Assembly: GCA_016183225.1 (NCBI GenBank)
Contig: JACPEZ010000001.1
Coordinates: 1-11,337, forward strand
Origin: Candidatus Daviesbacteria bacterium
GTDB taxonomy: Bacteria > Patescibacteriota > Microgenomatia > Daviesbacterales > UBA10151
DNA length: 11,337 nucleotides
Reading direction: 5' to 3'
In this document: positions 5,149 through 10,017 of the stretch, piece after piece
How positions within the stretch are numbered: the first letter of the stretch is position 1
Layout: each line of letters opens with the position of its first letter
The notes under the pieces: generated by a model
What the model was told of the DNA's origin: nothing
What the model saw: the letters and a program-made list of their open reading frames with translations, nothing else
Databases searched by the model: none
Made by a program: the position numbers and the translations under genes

Positions 5149-5685
5149 ATGGCAGATGATCAAACACAAGAAAATCAAGTTGAAGAAGTAAAAACTGAAG
5201 AAGTAGCAGAAGAGGTTGCTCCACAACCAGAACCTGAACCAGTTAAAGAAGAAGTTAAAGAGGAAAAAGTTGAAGAACCAAAGAAAACTGTTAAACCAGT
5301 GAGTGCTAGTTTAGAAAAAATTATAGAACAGATTGAAAAACTTTCTGTTTTGGAACTGGCAGATTTGGTGCACGCTCTGGAAGATAAATTTGGAGTAAGT
5401 GCTGCGGCACCGGTAGCAATGGCGAGCCCCGCCTCCGCTACAGCTTCGGCGGGCGAGCCGATGGAAGAGAAAACTACTTTCAATGTGATTTTAACAGCCT
5501 CCGGAGCCAATAAAATCGGGGCTATCAAAGCAGTTCGGGAACTGGTGCCAACTTTGGGCTTAAAAGAAGCTAAGGATCTGGTGGAAGCCGCTCCCAAACC
5601 TGTTTTAGAATCGGTTAACAAGGTTACCGCAGAAGAGGCTAAAAAGAAGCTGGAAGCAGCAGGGGCAACAGTTGAGTTGCAATAA
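5149..5685 (+). CDS. rplL: 50S ribosomal protein L7/L12 with acidic N-terminal extension
   Basis: L7/L12 is the multi-copy stalk protein that recruits translation GTPases. The N-terminal dimerisation domain (SLEKIIEQIEKLSVLELADLV, 54-74) and the Ala/Ser/Pro hinge (83-107) are present. The C-terminal factor-binding domain is 108-178 (FNVILTASGANKIGAIKAVRE and LKEAKDLVEAAPKPV). The protein has 178 residues against the usual 120-130. The excess is a Glu/Lys/Val/Pro-rich stretch of about 50 residues at the N-terminus. The ATG at 5149 has no adjacent Shine-Dalgarno sequence. An internal start at Met91 is too far in to give a complete protein. The gene ends at 5685 and meets the convergent four-helix-bundle gene with no gap. 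rpoB does not follow. Confidence 0.95.
   Translation: MADDQTQENQVEEVKTEEVAEEVAPQPEPEPVKEEVKEEKVEEPKKTVKPVSASLEKIIEQIEKLSVLELADLVHALEDKFGVSAAAPVAMASPASATASAGEPMEEKTTFNVILTASGANKIGAIKAVRELVPTLGLKEAKDLVEAAPKPVLESVNKVTAEEAKKKLEAAGATVELQ
5421..5459. repeat. GC-rich hairpin flanked by 8-nt direct repeats in the rplL hinge
   Basis: GGCGAGCC occurs at 5421-5428 and again at 5452-5459. Between and overlapping them CCCGCC (5428-5433) pairs with GGCGGG (5448-5453), with inner GC/GC pairing around a TACA loop. It encodes part of the Ala/Ser hinge of L7/L12 and is much richer in GC than its surroundings. Confidence 0.55.
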
Positions 5686-6249
5686 TTAACTTTGCTTTTT
5701 GTAATCAAGGCGCTTTTTAAAGAGGTTTTCTCTAAAGCCTCCTTTTTCCACAAACTTTTTTTCTAAAGATTGCTGGAGCTTTTTTTGCAAATAAATAGCC
5801 TGATTTATCAAGGTAATCATCAAATTAACGGCTTTGGTTAAATCGCTGGGTAAATCAGGGAAGTTGGGGAAGTCAGGTAAAGTCGGGGTCCTTTTCAGGA
5901 TTTCCCATACTTCCCCTAATTCCCTCACTTCCCTTTCTACCCTATCCTTTTCCCAAACTTGGATTTGATTTTGCCTAGCAAAGGCCAAAAAATCTTTTAA
6001 TAATTCCTCCAAAGAACCTTTGTTGACTCCGATCAACTTGATATAACCTTCAAGACTGGCCTGCTGATTGCCTTCGGCTATATTTTGAGTTCCTGATCTG
6101 GCTGCCTGAACCATTTGGTCAAAGGTACGAGAGGAAGAAAGAAGTTGGCGATATCTTTTACAAAAAATCACAGTGTAATCATAAATGGGAATGGTAATTT
6201 TGTAGGCTAACAAATATTCATATCCGGCTCTGTATTGATTCCTAGCCAT
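5686..6249 (-). CDS. four-helix-bundle suffix domain protein
   Basis: This 187-residue protein resembles the four-helix-bundle family related to the proteins encoded in 23S rRNA intervening sequences. The N-terminus is a divergent helix pair (NQYRAGYEYLLAYKITIPIYD). The best conserved part is QMVQAARSGTQNIAEGNQQA, at about 45-64. SLEGYIKLIGVNKGSLEELL follows it. A Pro/Asp-rich stretch (LPDFPNFPDLP, about 120-130) interrupts the helices and comes from an inverted repeat in the DNA. The C-terminus is helical (INQAIYLQKKLQQSLEKKF) and basic. The molecular role of the family is unknown, although RNA or DNA binding is often assumed. A TTGTAT-17-TAGTAT promoter ends 6 nt before the ATG, so the transcript is probably leaderless. 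It is not inside an rRNA gene here. Confidence 0.75.
   Translation of the reverse strand: MARNQYRAGYEYLLAYKITIPIYDYTVIFCKRYRQLLSSSRTFDQMVQAARSGTQNIAEGNQQASLEGYIKLIGVNKGSLEELLKDFLAFARQNQIQVWEKDRVEREVRELGEVWEILKRTPTLPDFPNFPDLPSDLTKAVNLMITLINQAIYLQKKLQQSLEKKFVEKGGFRENLFKKRLDYKKQS
5858..5924. repeat. inverted repeat inside the four-helix-bundle gene
   Basis: A 16-nt arm at 5858-5873 matches the reverse complement of 5909-5924 at 14 of 16 positions. The match extends loosely to about 5848-5888 and 5902-5943. The words recur with a 9-nt rather than a 7-nt period on each arm, so the protein repeat (FPN/FPD/LPS) stays in frame. Confidence 0.65.
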
Positions 6250-6255
6250 ATCTTC

Positions 6256-6284
6256 ATACTAAATCAATTAAAAGAGCAATACAA
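6256..6284 (-). promoter_or_regulatory. promoter of the four-helix-bundle gene
   Basis: On the minus strand TTGTAT (6284-6279), a 17-nt spacer and TAGTAT (6261-6256) are followed by the ATG at 6249 after only 6 nt. Transcription would start at or next to the start codon. Confidence 0.55.
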
Positions 6285-6296
6285 CAATTTGAGGAG

Positions 6297-6333
6297 TTGA
6301 CAATAGGGTTTTATGAACTGTAATATAGTTCAT
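6297..6333 (+). promoter_or_regulatory. promoter with palindromic operator for the antitoxin-like gene
   Basis: TTGACA (6297-6302), an 18-nt spacer and TAATAT (6321-6326) form the promoter. A perfect 7-bp inverted repeat, ATGAACT (6313-6319) and AGTTCAT (6327-6333), brackets the -10 box. TTATGAAC occurs again at 6333-6340 over the start codon. This is the arrangement expected for an autoregulated toxin-antitoxin promoter. The ATG at 6335 lies about where transcription should start. Confidence 0.7.
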
Positions 6334-6334
6334 T

Positions 6335-6481
6335 ATGAACCAAAAAATGGTTAAATCTATTACCAAAACCAAAGTAGCAAACTTTAAAGACATATTTGGA
6401 GTATGGTCAAAGTCTGATGAAAAAGCTTTTTATGGTAAGACATCAGATTTTGAACGCGTTGACCGCGAGGATTGGCCATGA
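6335..6481 (+). CDS. small antitoxin-like protein, 48 residues
   Basis: A short gene starts at ATG 6335 right after a strong promoter with an operator palindrome and ends at TGA 6481. It begins MNQKMVKSITKTKVANFKDI and ends in an acidic, aromatic-rich tail (SDFERVDREDWP). The size, the basic start with an acidic tail and the autoregulatory promoter fit the antitoxin of a type II pair, but I do not recognise the family. The next possible start overlaps its stop as ATGA (6478), as in toxin-antitoxin operons. That frame breaks after ten codons, so the antitoxin seems to be an orphan. The transcript would be leaderless. The identification as antitoxin is an inference from context. Confidence 0.6.
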   Translation: MNQKMVKSITKTKVANFKDIFGVWSKSDEKAFYGKTSDFERVDREDWP

Positions 6482-6540
6482 GGGTAAGACTTTGGAATTC
6501 AGGGTATTAACATAACATTATTGATGCGGTCGTGGAGTTA
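6478..6540 (+). pseudogene. possible remnant of a toxin gene
   Basis: The ATG at 6478 overlaps the antitoxin stop by ATGA and reads MRVRLWNSGY, then TAA (6508-6510), then HNIIDAVVEL in the same frame. The last part resembles the first strand of PIN-domain (VapC) toxins, which usually read DTN-hydrophobic-hydrophobic-D-A, but it is one residue short and lacks the D-T. Coding resemblance stops where the AbiEii gene ends on the other strand (6549). This could be a toxin cut off by rearrangement. It could also be chance. Confidence 0.3.
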
Positions 6541-6548
6541 ATGATTAT

Positions 6549-7280
6549 TTATTTAAAAATCTCTTTTTCCAGACTTTTGGCCAGCTTGACAAAAAAATCC
6601 TCCATTTGTTTTTGATCAAATTTTACCAACATTTGGGGAAACTCGCTTTTTGGAAAACCTTTAACTTTTAAGAACTGACTGCTTAAGGTGACAGGATCAA
6701 TATGCCAGTCAAATTTGGCTTTGGCATCCAAAATCAGCTTACTCAAATCATATTTAAACTGGCTTAAAATAAAATATAGATCAATGTAGTCGCGGGCTCG
6801 CGGTTTCATAAACAGAGTATGAACCTTATTGGCAGCTATATCATAAATGCTGTCAATTTCCAAATCGTGATATTTTTGTCCCTTGGCAATTCTGGGGAAA
6901 GGATAAAAATTAAAATCAACTTTTAGCTCTTGTTTGTCTTTAAATACTAATTTATAACTGACTAATCCTAAGAACTGGCTTTTTTTAATCTTGACAACTT
7001 TAAGCCGCGGGGATATTTTCCTTAAGAAAACTTCAACCAGTTTTTGATCTATCTCTTGGTCTTCGTTAAATAAATCAATGTCATCGGAAAGCCGATGTTT
7101 TAAGTAAAACTCGGCCAGAGCGGTACCGCCGGTTAGATAAAATCTTTTGATTATCTGCTTCTCGTTCCGGATACATTCCAGAAAGTTAAATTGTTTGACA
7201 GTGAGGATAGTTTTTTCCAAAGCAAAAATTCCAGAGCCCTTTTTTTGTAAGGATCCAGCCTGTTTTTTATTTTTGGCCAT
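6549..7280 (-). CDS. AbiEii/AbiGii-type nucleotidyltransferase toxin
   Basis: AbiEii-like proteins are DNA polymerase beta-type nucleotidyltransferases that act as toxins of abortive-infection or toxin-antitoxin pairs. The 243-residue protein has the expected motifs: LTGGTALAEFYL (49-60, catalytic GG-T), RLSDDIDLF (63-71, metal-binding aspartates), KVDFNFYPF (120-128, third acidic position) and a late K...RDYIDLYFI (152-171). All key residues look intact. The ATG at 7280 has a GGAGG 10 nt upstream, but it lies 130 nt inside the upstream gene in another frame. Typical family similarity begins only near ALEKTILT (20-27), so a start further down is possible. The pair may act in phage defence or plasmid-like addiction. 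This is known for the family, not shown here. Confidence 0.85.
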   Translation of the reverse strand: MAKNKKQAGSLQKKGSGIFALEKTILTVKQFNFLECIRNEKQIIKRFYLTGGTALAEFYLKHRLSDDIDLFNEDQEIDQKLVEVFLRKISPRLKVVKIKKSQFLGLVSYKLVFKDKQELKVDFNFYPFPRIAKGQKYHDLEIDSIYDIAANKVHTLFMKPRARDYIDLYFILSQFKYDLSKLILDAKAKFDWHIDPVTLSSQFLKVKGFPKSEFPQMLVKFDQKQMEDFFVKLAKSLEKEIFK

Positions 7281-7414
7281 GCTCGTTTTACCTCCTCCCT
7301 GTTGAGTTTTTCCCCGTCCAAACCATAGTTTATCAACTGAGTTAATCGCCAGAGTTTATATTCTTTGGGGTATTTTTTCTTGAAGGTTTTTTCATCTGTT
7401 GACCAATTATACAT
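7151..7414 (-). CDS. putative partner (antitoxin-like) of the AbiEii toxin
   Basis: This 87-residue protein lies upstream of the AbiEii gene, in the place where the antitoxin is expected. It begins MYNWSTDEKTFKKKYPKEYK and continues KLWRLTQLINYGLDGEKLN, then RLDPYKKRALEFLLWKK. I recall small proteins of this type next to such nucleotidyltransferases in candidate-phylum genomes, but I cannot name a family. The natural end is probably near LLWKK. The last ~19 residues (LSSLSNNLTFWNVSGTRSR) come from DNA that codes for AbiEii in another frame and are likely read-through. The overlap of 130 nt is long for such a pair. The ATG sits directly at the predicted transcription start, so the mRNA is probably leaderless. 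Confidence 0.65.
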   Translation of the reverse strand: MYNWSTDEKTFKKKYPKEYKLWRLTQLINYGLDGEKLNREEVKRAWPKIKNRLDPYKKRALEFLLWKKLSSLSNNLTFWNVSGTRSR

Positions 7415-7420
7415 ATATAA

Positions 7421-7429
7421 ATTATACCA
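7421..7429 (-). promoter_or_regulatory. extended -10 promoter of the AbiEii module
   Basis: On the minus strand TGGTATAAT (7429-7421) is a perfect extended -10 ending 6 nt before the ATG at 7414. No good -35 is seen, as is common with extended -10 promoters. GTATAAT is repeated 15 nt downstream over the start codon, which could be an operator half-site. Confidence 0.6.
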
Positions 7430-7469
7430 AATTCTGTTTCTTTTTTCTCCTATGAATTTATCTTGCCTG

Positions 7470-7495
7470 TTCGCTCAGGGTCAACCCCGAATGAA
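7470..7495. repeat. inverted repeat in the divergent spacer
   Basis: TTCGCTCAGGGT (7470-7481) and ACCCCGAATGAA (7484-7495) pair at 10 of 12 positions, counting one G-T pair, around a 2-nt centre. It lies between the AbiEii promoter and the -35 box of the HTH gene. It may be an operator or a worn dispersed palindrome. Confidence 0.4.
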
Positions 7496-7504
7496 ATTGA
7501 GGGA

Positions 7505-7534
7505 TTGACATAGTCTTTGGGGGTGTGATATATA
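7505..7534 (+). promoter_or_regulatory. promoter of the HTH gene
   Basis: TTGACA (7505-7510), an 18-nt spacer and TATATA (7529-7534), the latter preceded by TG at the extended -10 position (TGATATATA). The ATG at 7545 follows the -10 by 10 nt, so the leader would be at most a few bases. Confidence 0.65.
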
Positions 7535-7544
7535 AAATACCAGA

Positions 7545-7772
7545 ATGGCTGATAAGTTATCACTTGAGAATTTACCCGATCTTCTAACAGTTCGCGAAGT
7601 GGCTGAAGTTTTAAGAGTTTCTCCTTTAACTATTAAAAGATGGGGTAAAAGAGGCAAACTGCCGGCCATCAGGATCAACTCTAGGGGTGACCGTCGCTAT
7701 AAAAAAGAAGCCGTATTATGGCTTTTGGGCATCACCCAAAAAGAACAGCCAATTAGCGCTCCACTCCAGTAA
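7545..7772 (+). CDS. excisionase/MerR-type helix-turn-helix protein
   Basis: A 75-residue DNA-binding protein. Residues about 14-35 (LTVREVAEVLRVSPLTIKRW) form the helix-turn-helix, and GKLPAIRINSRGDRRYKKEAV (38-58) is the winged part typical of the excisionase (Xis-like) single-domain family. After this only a short tail remains. Such proteins serve as directionality factors of mobile elements or as small regulators. No integrase or att-like repeats are visible here, so a regulatory role is as likely. It lies in the accessory island next to the toxin modules and has its own promoter, probably with a leaderless mRNA. Confidence 0.8.
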   Translation: MADKLSLENLPDLLTVREVAEVLRVSPLTIKRWGKRGKLPAIRINSRGDRRYKKEAVLWLLGITQKEQPISAPLQ

Positions 7773-7808
7773 TTTGCTAATTAGCGTAGATTATCTTTTT
7801 AGAACAGG

Positions 7809-8315
7809 CTATTCTGTTGATATTTGCGGATGAACCGCGTAGTTGGGATTTTGTTCAAAAGCAATCTCACCCTTTTTTTCCACCACATAATAGGCAAAAC
7901 CGTGTTTTTGTTTAATTAATTTATAACTTAGCGCTTGAGGTGAAGAAGAAGCATTATCTAAAATCACTAAAAAATTCTTGCCTGTATTAACGGCGCAGTG
8001 AGCAAAACCGGCCGGCACAGTAATCTGTTTCCCTGCGGAAAGAGTTACCACCTTAAACTCCTTTGCCTCCCCCATTTCATCGTTTCGCTGCATAATTAAA
8101 AGACCTTGCCCATACAGACACTGAAAAATTTCCACTACCTCCGCTTTATGAAAGTGTCCGTGGGTTTTGTTAAATTCTCTGCCGTTATTACCGGACATGA
8201 TGACGGTAATGTTTTGATTTTCTGCCGGCAGAATAAAATAAGCTTCTTTCGCCCCCGGGGCTTGAGGTTCCAGCAGCACATCTTTTAAATCCTGGTGTGT
8301 TTTGGTAATAATCAT
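7809..8315 (-). CDS. cupin-type glucose-6-phosphate isomerase-like protein
   Basis: A 168-residue cupin resembling the small metal-dependent (archaeal-type) phosphoglucose isomerases. The first metal motif is THGHFHKAEVVEIFQ (51-65), supplying two histidines and a glutamate. GQGLLIMQ follows at 69-76. The second motif is VPAGFAHCAVNTG (100-112), with the fourth ligand His106. If active it would interconvert glucose-6-phosphate and fructose-6-phosphate in the cytoplasm, but related cupins act on other sugars, so substrate is unproven. The ATG at 8315 lies one base after the WecG stop (TAACATG), which indicates a common transcript with the two glycosyltransferases and mreB. It is the last gene of this operon. 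Confidence 0.75.
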   Translation of the reverse strand: MIITKTHQDLKDVLLEPQAPGAKEAYFILPAENQNITVIMSGNNGREFNKTHGHFHKAEVVEIFQCLYGQGLLIMQRNDEMGEAKEFKVVTLSAGKQITVPAGFAHCAVNTGKNFLVILDNASSSPQALSYKLIKQKHGFAYYVVEKKGEIAFEQNPNYAVHPQISTE

Positions 8316-8316
8316 G

Positions 8317-8958
8317 TTATTTTGAGTTTAACACAAACCAGAGGTAGCGCAAAAGAGCCATTTGTCTTTTGATTCGCCACGGTTGAATGATTAACCTGAA
8401 CAACCATTCCAATCCTAAACTTCTCAAAAACTCCGGCGCTCTGGGTACTTTGCCGGAGAGATAATCAAAGGCTCCGCCTACCCCCATAGCTACTTTAACT
8501 TTTAGTTTAGGTAAATTTTGGACAATCCATTTTTCCTGTTTGGGTGCCCCAAAAGCCACAAATAAGATGTCAGGAGCAATATTATCTATTTTGATTTTTG
8601 GATATTTTTTTTGTAAGCACTCGGCAGCTTTTTCTGCTACCCCTGGGCCACCACCCAAAAGGCCTACTGTAACGCCCCAATCTCTTGATTTATCAACTAA
8701 TCTTTCCATCAAATCGACACCGGCAACAATATTTTTAATCCGGCCGGACAGCTTAAGACCTGCTCCGTCAGGAATAGATAAATCCGCATTATTTAATGTT
8801 TCTTTAAATTCAGGATCTTTTTGGGCAGTCATAATAAATTCGGGATTGGGAGTGACAATATATCTTTTCTCTGATTTTTGAAGCCACTGATGCACTATTT
8901 CCAGCGCCTCATCCATATTCACATCATCAATTTTTACCCCCAAAATATATTTTTTCAT
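8317..8958 (-). CDS. WecG/TagA/CpsF family glycosyltransferase
   Basis: This family transfers ManNAc or a related sugar to lipid-linked intermediates of surface polymers. Motifs seen in the 213-residue protein: TPNPEFIMTAQKD, IPDGAGLKLSG (the family D-G-x-G), GVTVGLLGGGPGVAEKAAE, LFVAFGAPKQEKWI and GVGGAFDYLSGKVPRAP, then the C-terminal WLFRLIIQPWRIKRQ. The start at 8958 overlaps the stop of the upstream glycosyltransferase as ATGA. A start at 8997 would add 13 untypical residues. It appears shorter than the usual ~240-250: between KKYPKIKI and APDILFV the normal linker (about 20 residues, as I remember the family) is missing, but the frame is kept. Confidence 0.85.
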   Translation of the reverse strand: MKKYILGVKIDDVNMDEALEIVHQWLQKSEKRYIVTPNPEFIMTAQKDPEFKETLNNADLSIPDGAGLKLSGRIKNIVAGVDLMERLVDKSRDWGVTVGLLGGGPGVAEKAAECLQKKYPKIKIDNIAPDILFVAFGAPKQEKWIVQNLPKLKVKVAMGVGGAFDYLSGKVPRAPEFLRSLGLEWLFRLIIQPWRIKRQMALLRYLWFVLNSK

Positions 8959-10010
8959 GATAGTATTTTTAATGTTTCCCTGGCACACTTCTCCCAACTA
9001 AACCTTTTGATATTTTCAAACCCCGCTTTTATTATCTTGACTCTTGACTCTTGACTCTTGACTCTTTCCATCCCCTTTACTATATCATCTATATTATACG
9101 GATCTACTAAAATAGCTCCCTTACCTGCTACTTCGGGCATTGATGAAACGTTTGAGGTTATAACCGGACAGCCACAAGCCTGGGCTTCCAAAATAGGCAG
9201 GCCAAAACCTTCAAATAAAGAGGGAAAAACCAAGGCTATTGCTCCTGAATACAGCGCCGGCAACTTCCCATCAGGCACATATCCCAAAAACTTCACTCTC
9301 TTCTCTATTCCCAATTTTTTAGGCAAATCATAAATTTTATCCGATAGCCATCCTTTATTACCTGCTATAACCAGTCTGTCAACTGAAAGCTGATGACTGA
9401 AAGCTGTTATTATCCTTTCCAGATTTTTTCTTGGCTGAACCGTACCAACAAAAAGAAAGTAGTTGGTAGCTGGTAGTGAGTAGTGAGGTTTAAATAGTTT
9501 TTTATCATAACCTTCATAAATTACTGATATTTTTTGAGGGTCAAGACCGATTTTTTTTATTAGATCATCTTTGGTCGCTTTTGATACGGCTATAATTTTA
9601 GTAGCTCCTTGAAGCTGAACCTTTTGCATAAAAGATAAATATAATCTTTGCTTAATCTGGTGCATTTGAGGAAGATATTCCGAACCCAAGTCATGGACCG
9701 TAACGACTGTTTTTAGCCCGGGTTTTCGAATTACAGGCAAAGTATGGGCAGGCACAAACAAAACATCTAACTTATCTTTAAATGTCTGCAATGCCAAACC
9801 TCTTTGCGTCCACAAAAATTGAAAATTGAGAATTGAAAATTGAAAATTAGACGGCCAGCCTCGCAAGGTCGGGCCTTGCGAACGTAAATAGACTTTATAT
9901 TTATTTTTATGGTCAATTTTGGCTAAAGCTTTTAAAAGTTGAAAAGAATAATTTTCCGTGCCGCTGCGGACAGACAAAAAGGCCCGGGAGCCATCAAATC
10001 CGATAATCAT
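8955..10010 (-). CDS. GT4-type glycosyltransferase with repeat-encoded insertions
   Basis: A 351-residue GT-B enzyme, probably using a nucleotide sugar for surface polysaccharide synthesis. Key parts: MIIGFDGSRA at the start, VVTVHDLGS (102-110), TKIIAVSKATKDDL (137-150), YFLFVGTVQPRKNL (184-197), the loop before LVIAGNKGW (212-220), and the nucleotide-sugar motif EGFGLPILE (267-275), followed by CGCPVITSN. The ATG at 10010 is chosen: it lies 7 nt after the mreB stop and starts at the conserved strand, while the longer frame from 10061 would overlap mreB. Four heptad tracts encode short segments around residues 55-65, 174-184, 203-214 and 316-327. They all fall in variable loops and keep the frame. 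The stop overlaps the next start. Confidence 0.85.
   Translation of the reverse strand: MIIGFDGSRAFLSVRSGTENYSFQLLKALAKIDHKNKYKVYLRSQGPTLRGWPSNFQFSILNFQFLWTQRGLALQTFKDKLDVLFVPAHTLPVIRKPGLKTVVTVHDLGSEYLPQMHQIKQRLYLSFMQKVQLQGATKIIAVSKATKDDLIKKIGLDPQKISVIYEGYDKKLFKPHYSLPATNYFLFVGTVQPRKNLERIITAFSHQLSVDRLVIAGNKGWLSDKIYDLPKKLGIEKRVKFLGYVPDGKLPALYSGAIALVFPSLFEGFGLPILEAQACGCPVITSNVSSMPEVAGKGAILVDPYNIDDIVKGMERVKSQESRVKIIKAGFENIKRFSWEKCARETLKILS
9035..9062. repeat. heptad array, four TCTTGAC copies
   Basis: Four exact TCTTGAC copies, with a partial fifth (TCTT), on the plus strand. On the coding strand they encode ERVKSQESRVK near the C-terminus of the glycosyltransferase. The same heptamer and its complement occur in the secE leader (559-580). 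Confidence 0.9.
9376..9410. repeat. heptad array of CTGNNNN words
   Basis: Five words in strict register: CTGTCAA 9376, CTGAAAG 9383, CTGATGA 9390, CTGAAAG 9397, CTGTTAT 9404. The tract encodes the loop SHQLSVDR of the glycosyltransferase and is imperfect, so it may be older than the TCTTGAC array. Confidence 0.75.
9459..9486. repeat. heptad array of GTAGNNN words
   Basis: GTAGTTG 9459, GTAGCTG 9466, GTAGTGA 9473 and GTAGTGA 9480. It encodes HYSLPATNY just before the FLFVGT strand of the glycosyltransferase. The words resemble the complement of the rplJ words (GTAGTCG). Confidence 0.8.
9815..9849. repeat. heptad array of AAAATTG words
   Basis: AAAATTG 9815, AAAATTG 9822, AGAATTG 9829, AAAATTG 9836, AAAATTA 9843. 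On the coding strand it gives the protein repeat NFQFSILNFQF in the N-terminal domain of the glycosyltransferase. Confidence 0.85.
9861..9881. repeat. perfect hairpin in the glycosyltransferase gene
   Basis: TCGCAAGG (9861-9868) pairs exactly with CCTTGCGA (9874-9881) around TCGGG. It lies 11 nt from the AAAATTG array and is GC-rich compared with it. Together with the array it forms a composite coding insertion (RSQGPTLRGWPSNFQFS). Confidence 0.65.
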
Positions 10011-10017
10011 GAAGTAA

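Noticed and set aside
5695..5755. Bidirectional terminator between rplL and the four-helix-bundle gene
   Set aside because: Only 4-bp stems (AGAG/CTCT, GAGG/CCTC) are seen, inside the coding end of the minus-strand gene. Too weak to annotate.
7545..7772. Integrated mobile element around the excisionase-like gene
   Set aside because: No integrase, transposase, att-like direct repeats or tRNA border are seen. The gene alone does not support an element.
8955..8960. Recoded TGA (genetic code 25)
   Set aside because: TGA terminates the glycosyltransferase exactly at the next start (ATGA) and also ends the antitoxin-like gene. Conserved proteins contain no in-frame TGA.
8959..8997. ATG at 8997 for the WecG-like protein
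   Set aside because: The 13 added residues overlap the glycosyltransferase end. The ATGA overlap at 8958 is the usual coupling arrangement.
9035..9062. CRISPR-like array
   Set aside because: The units are 7 nt with no spacers, and no cas genes are present. It is a short tandem repeat.
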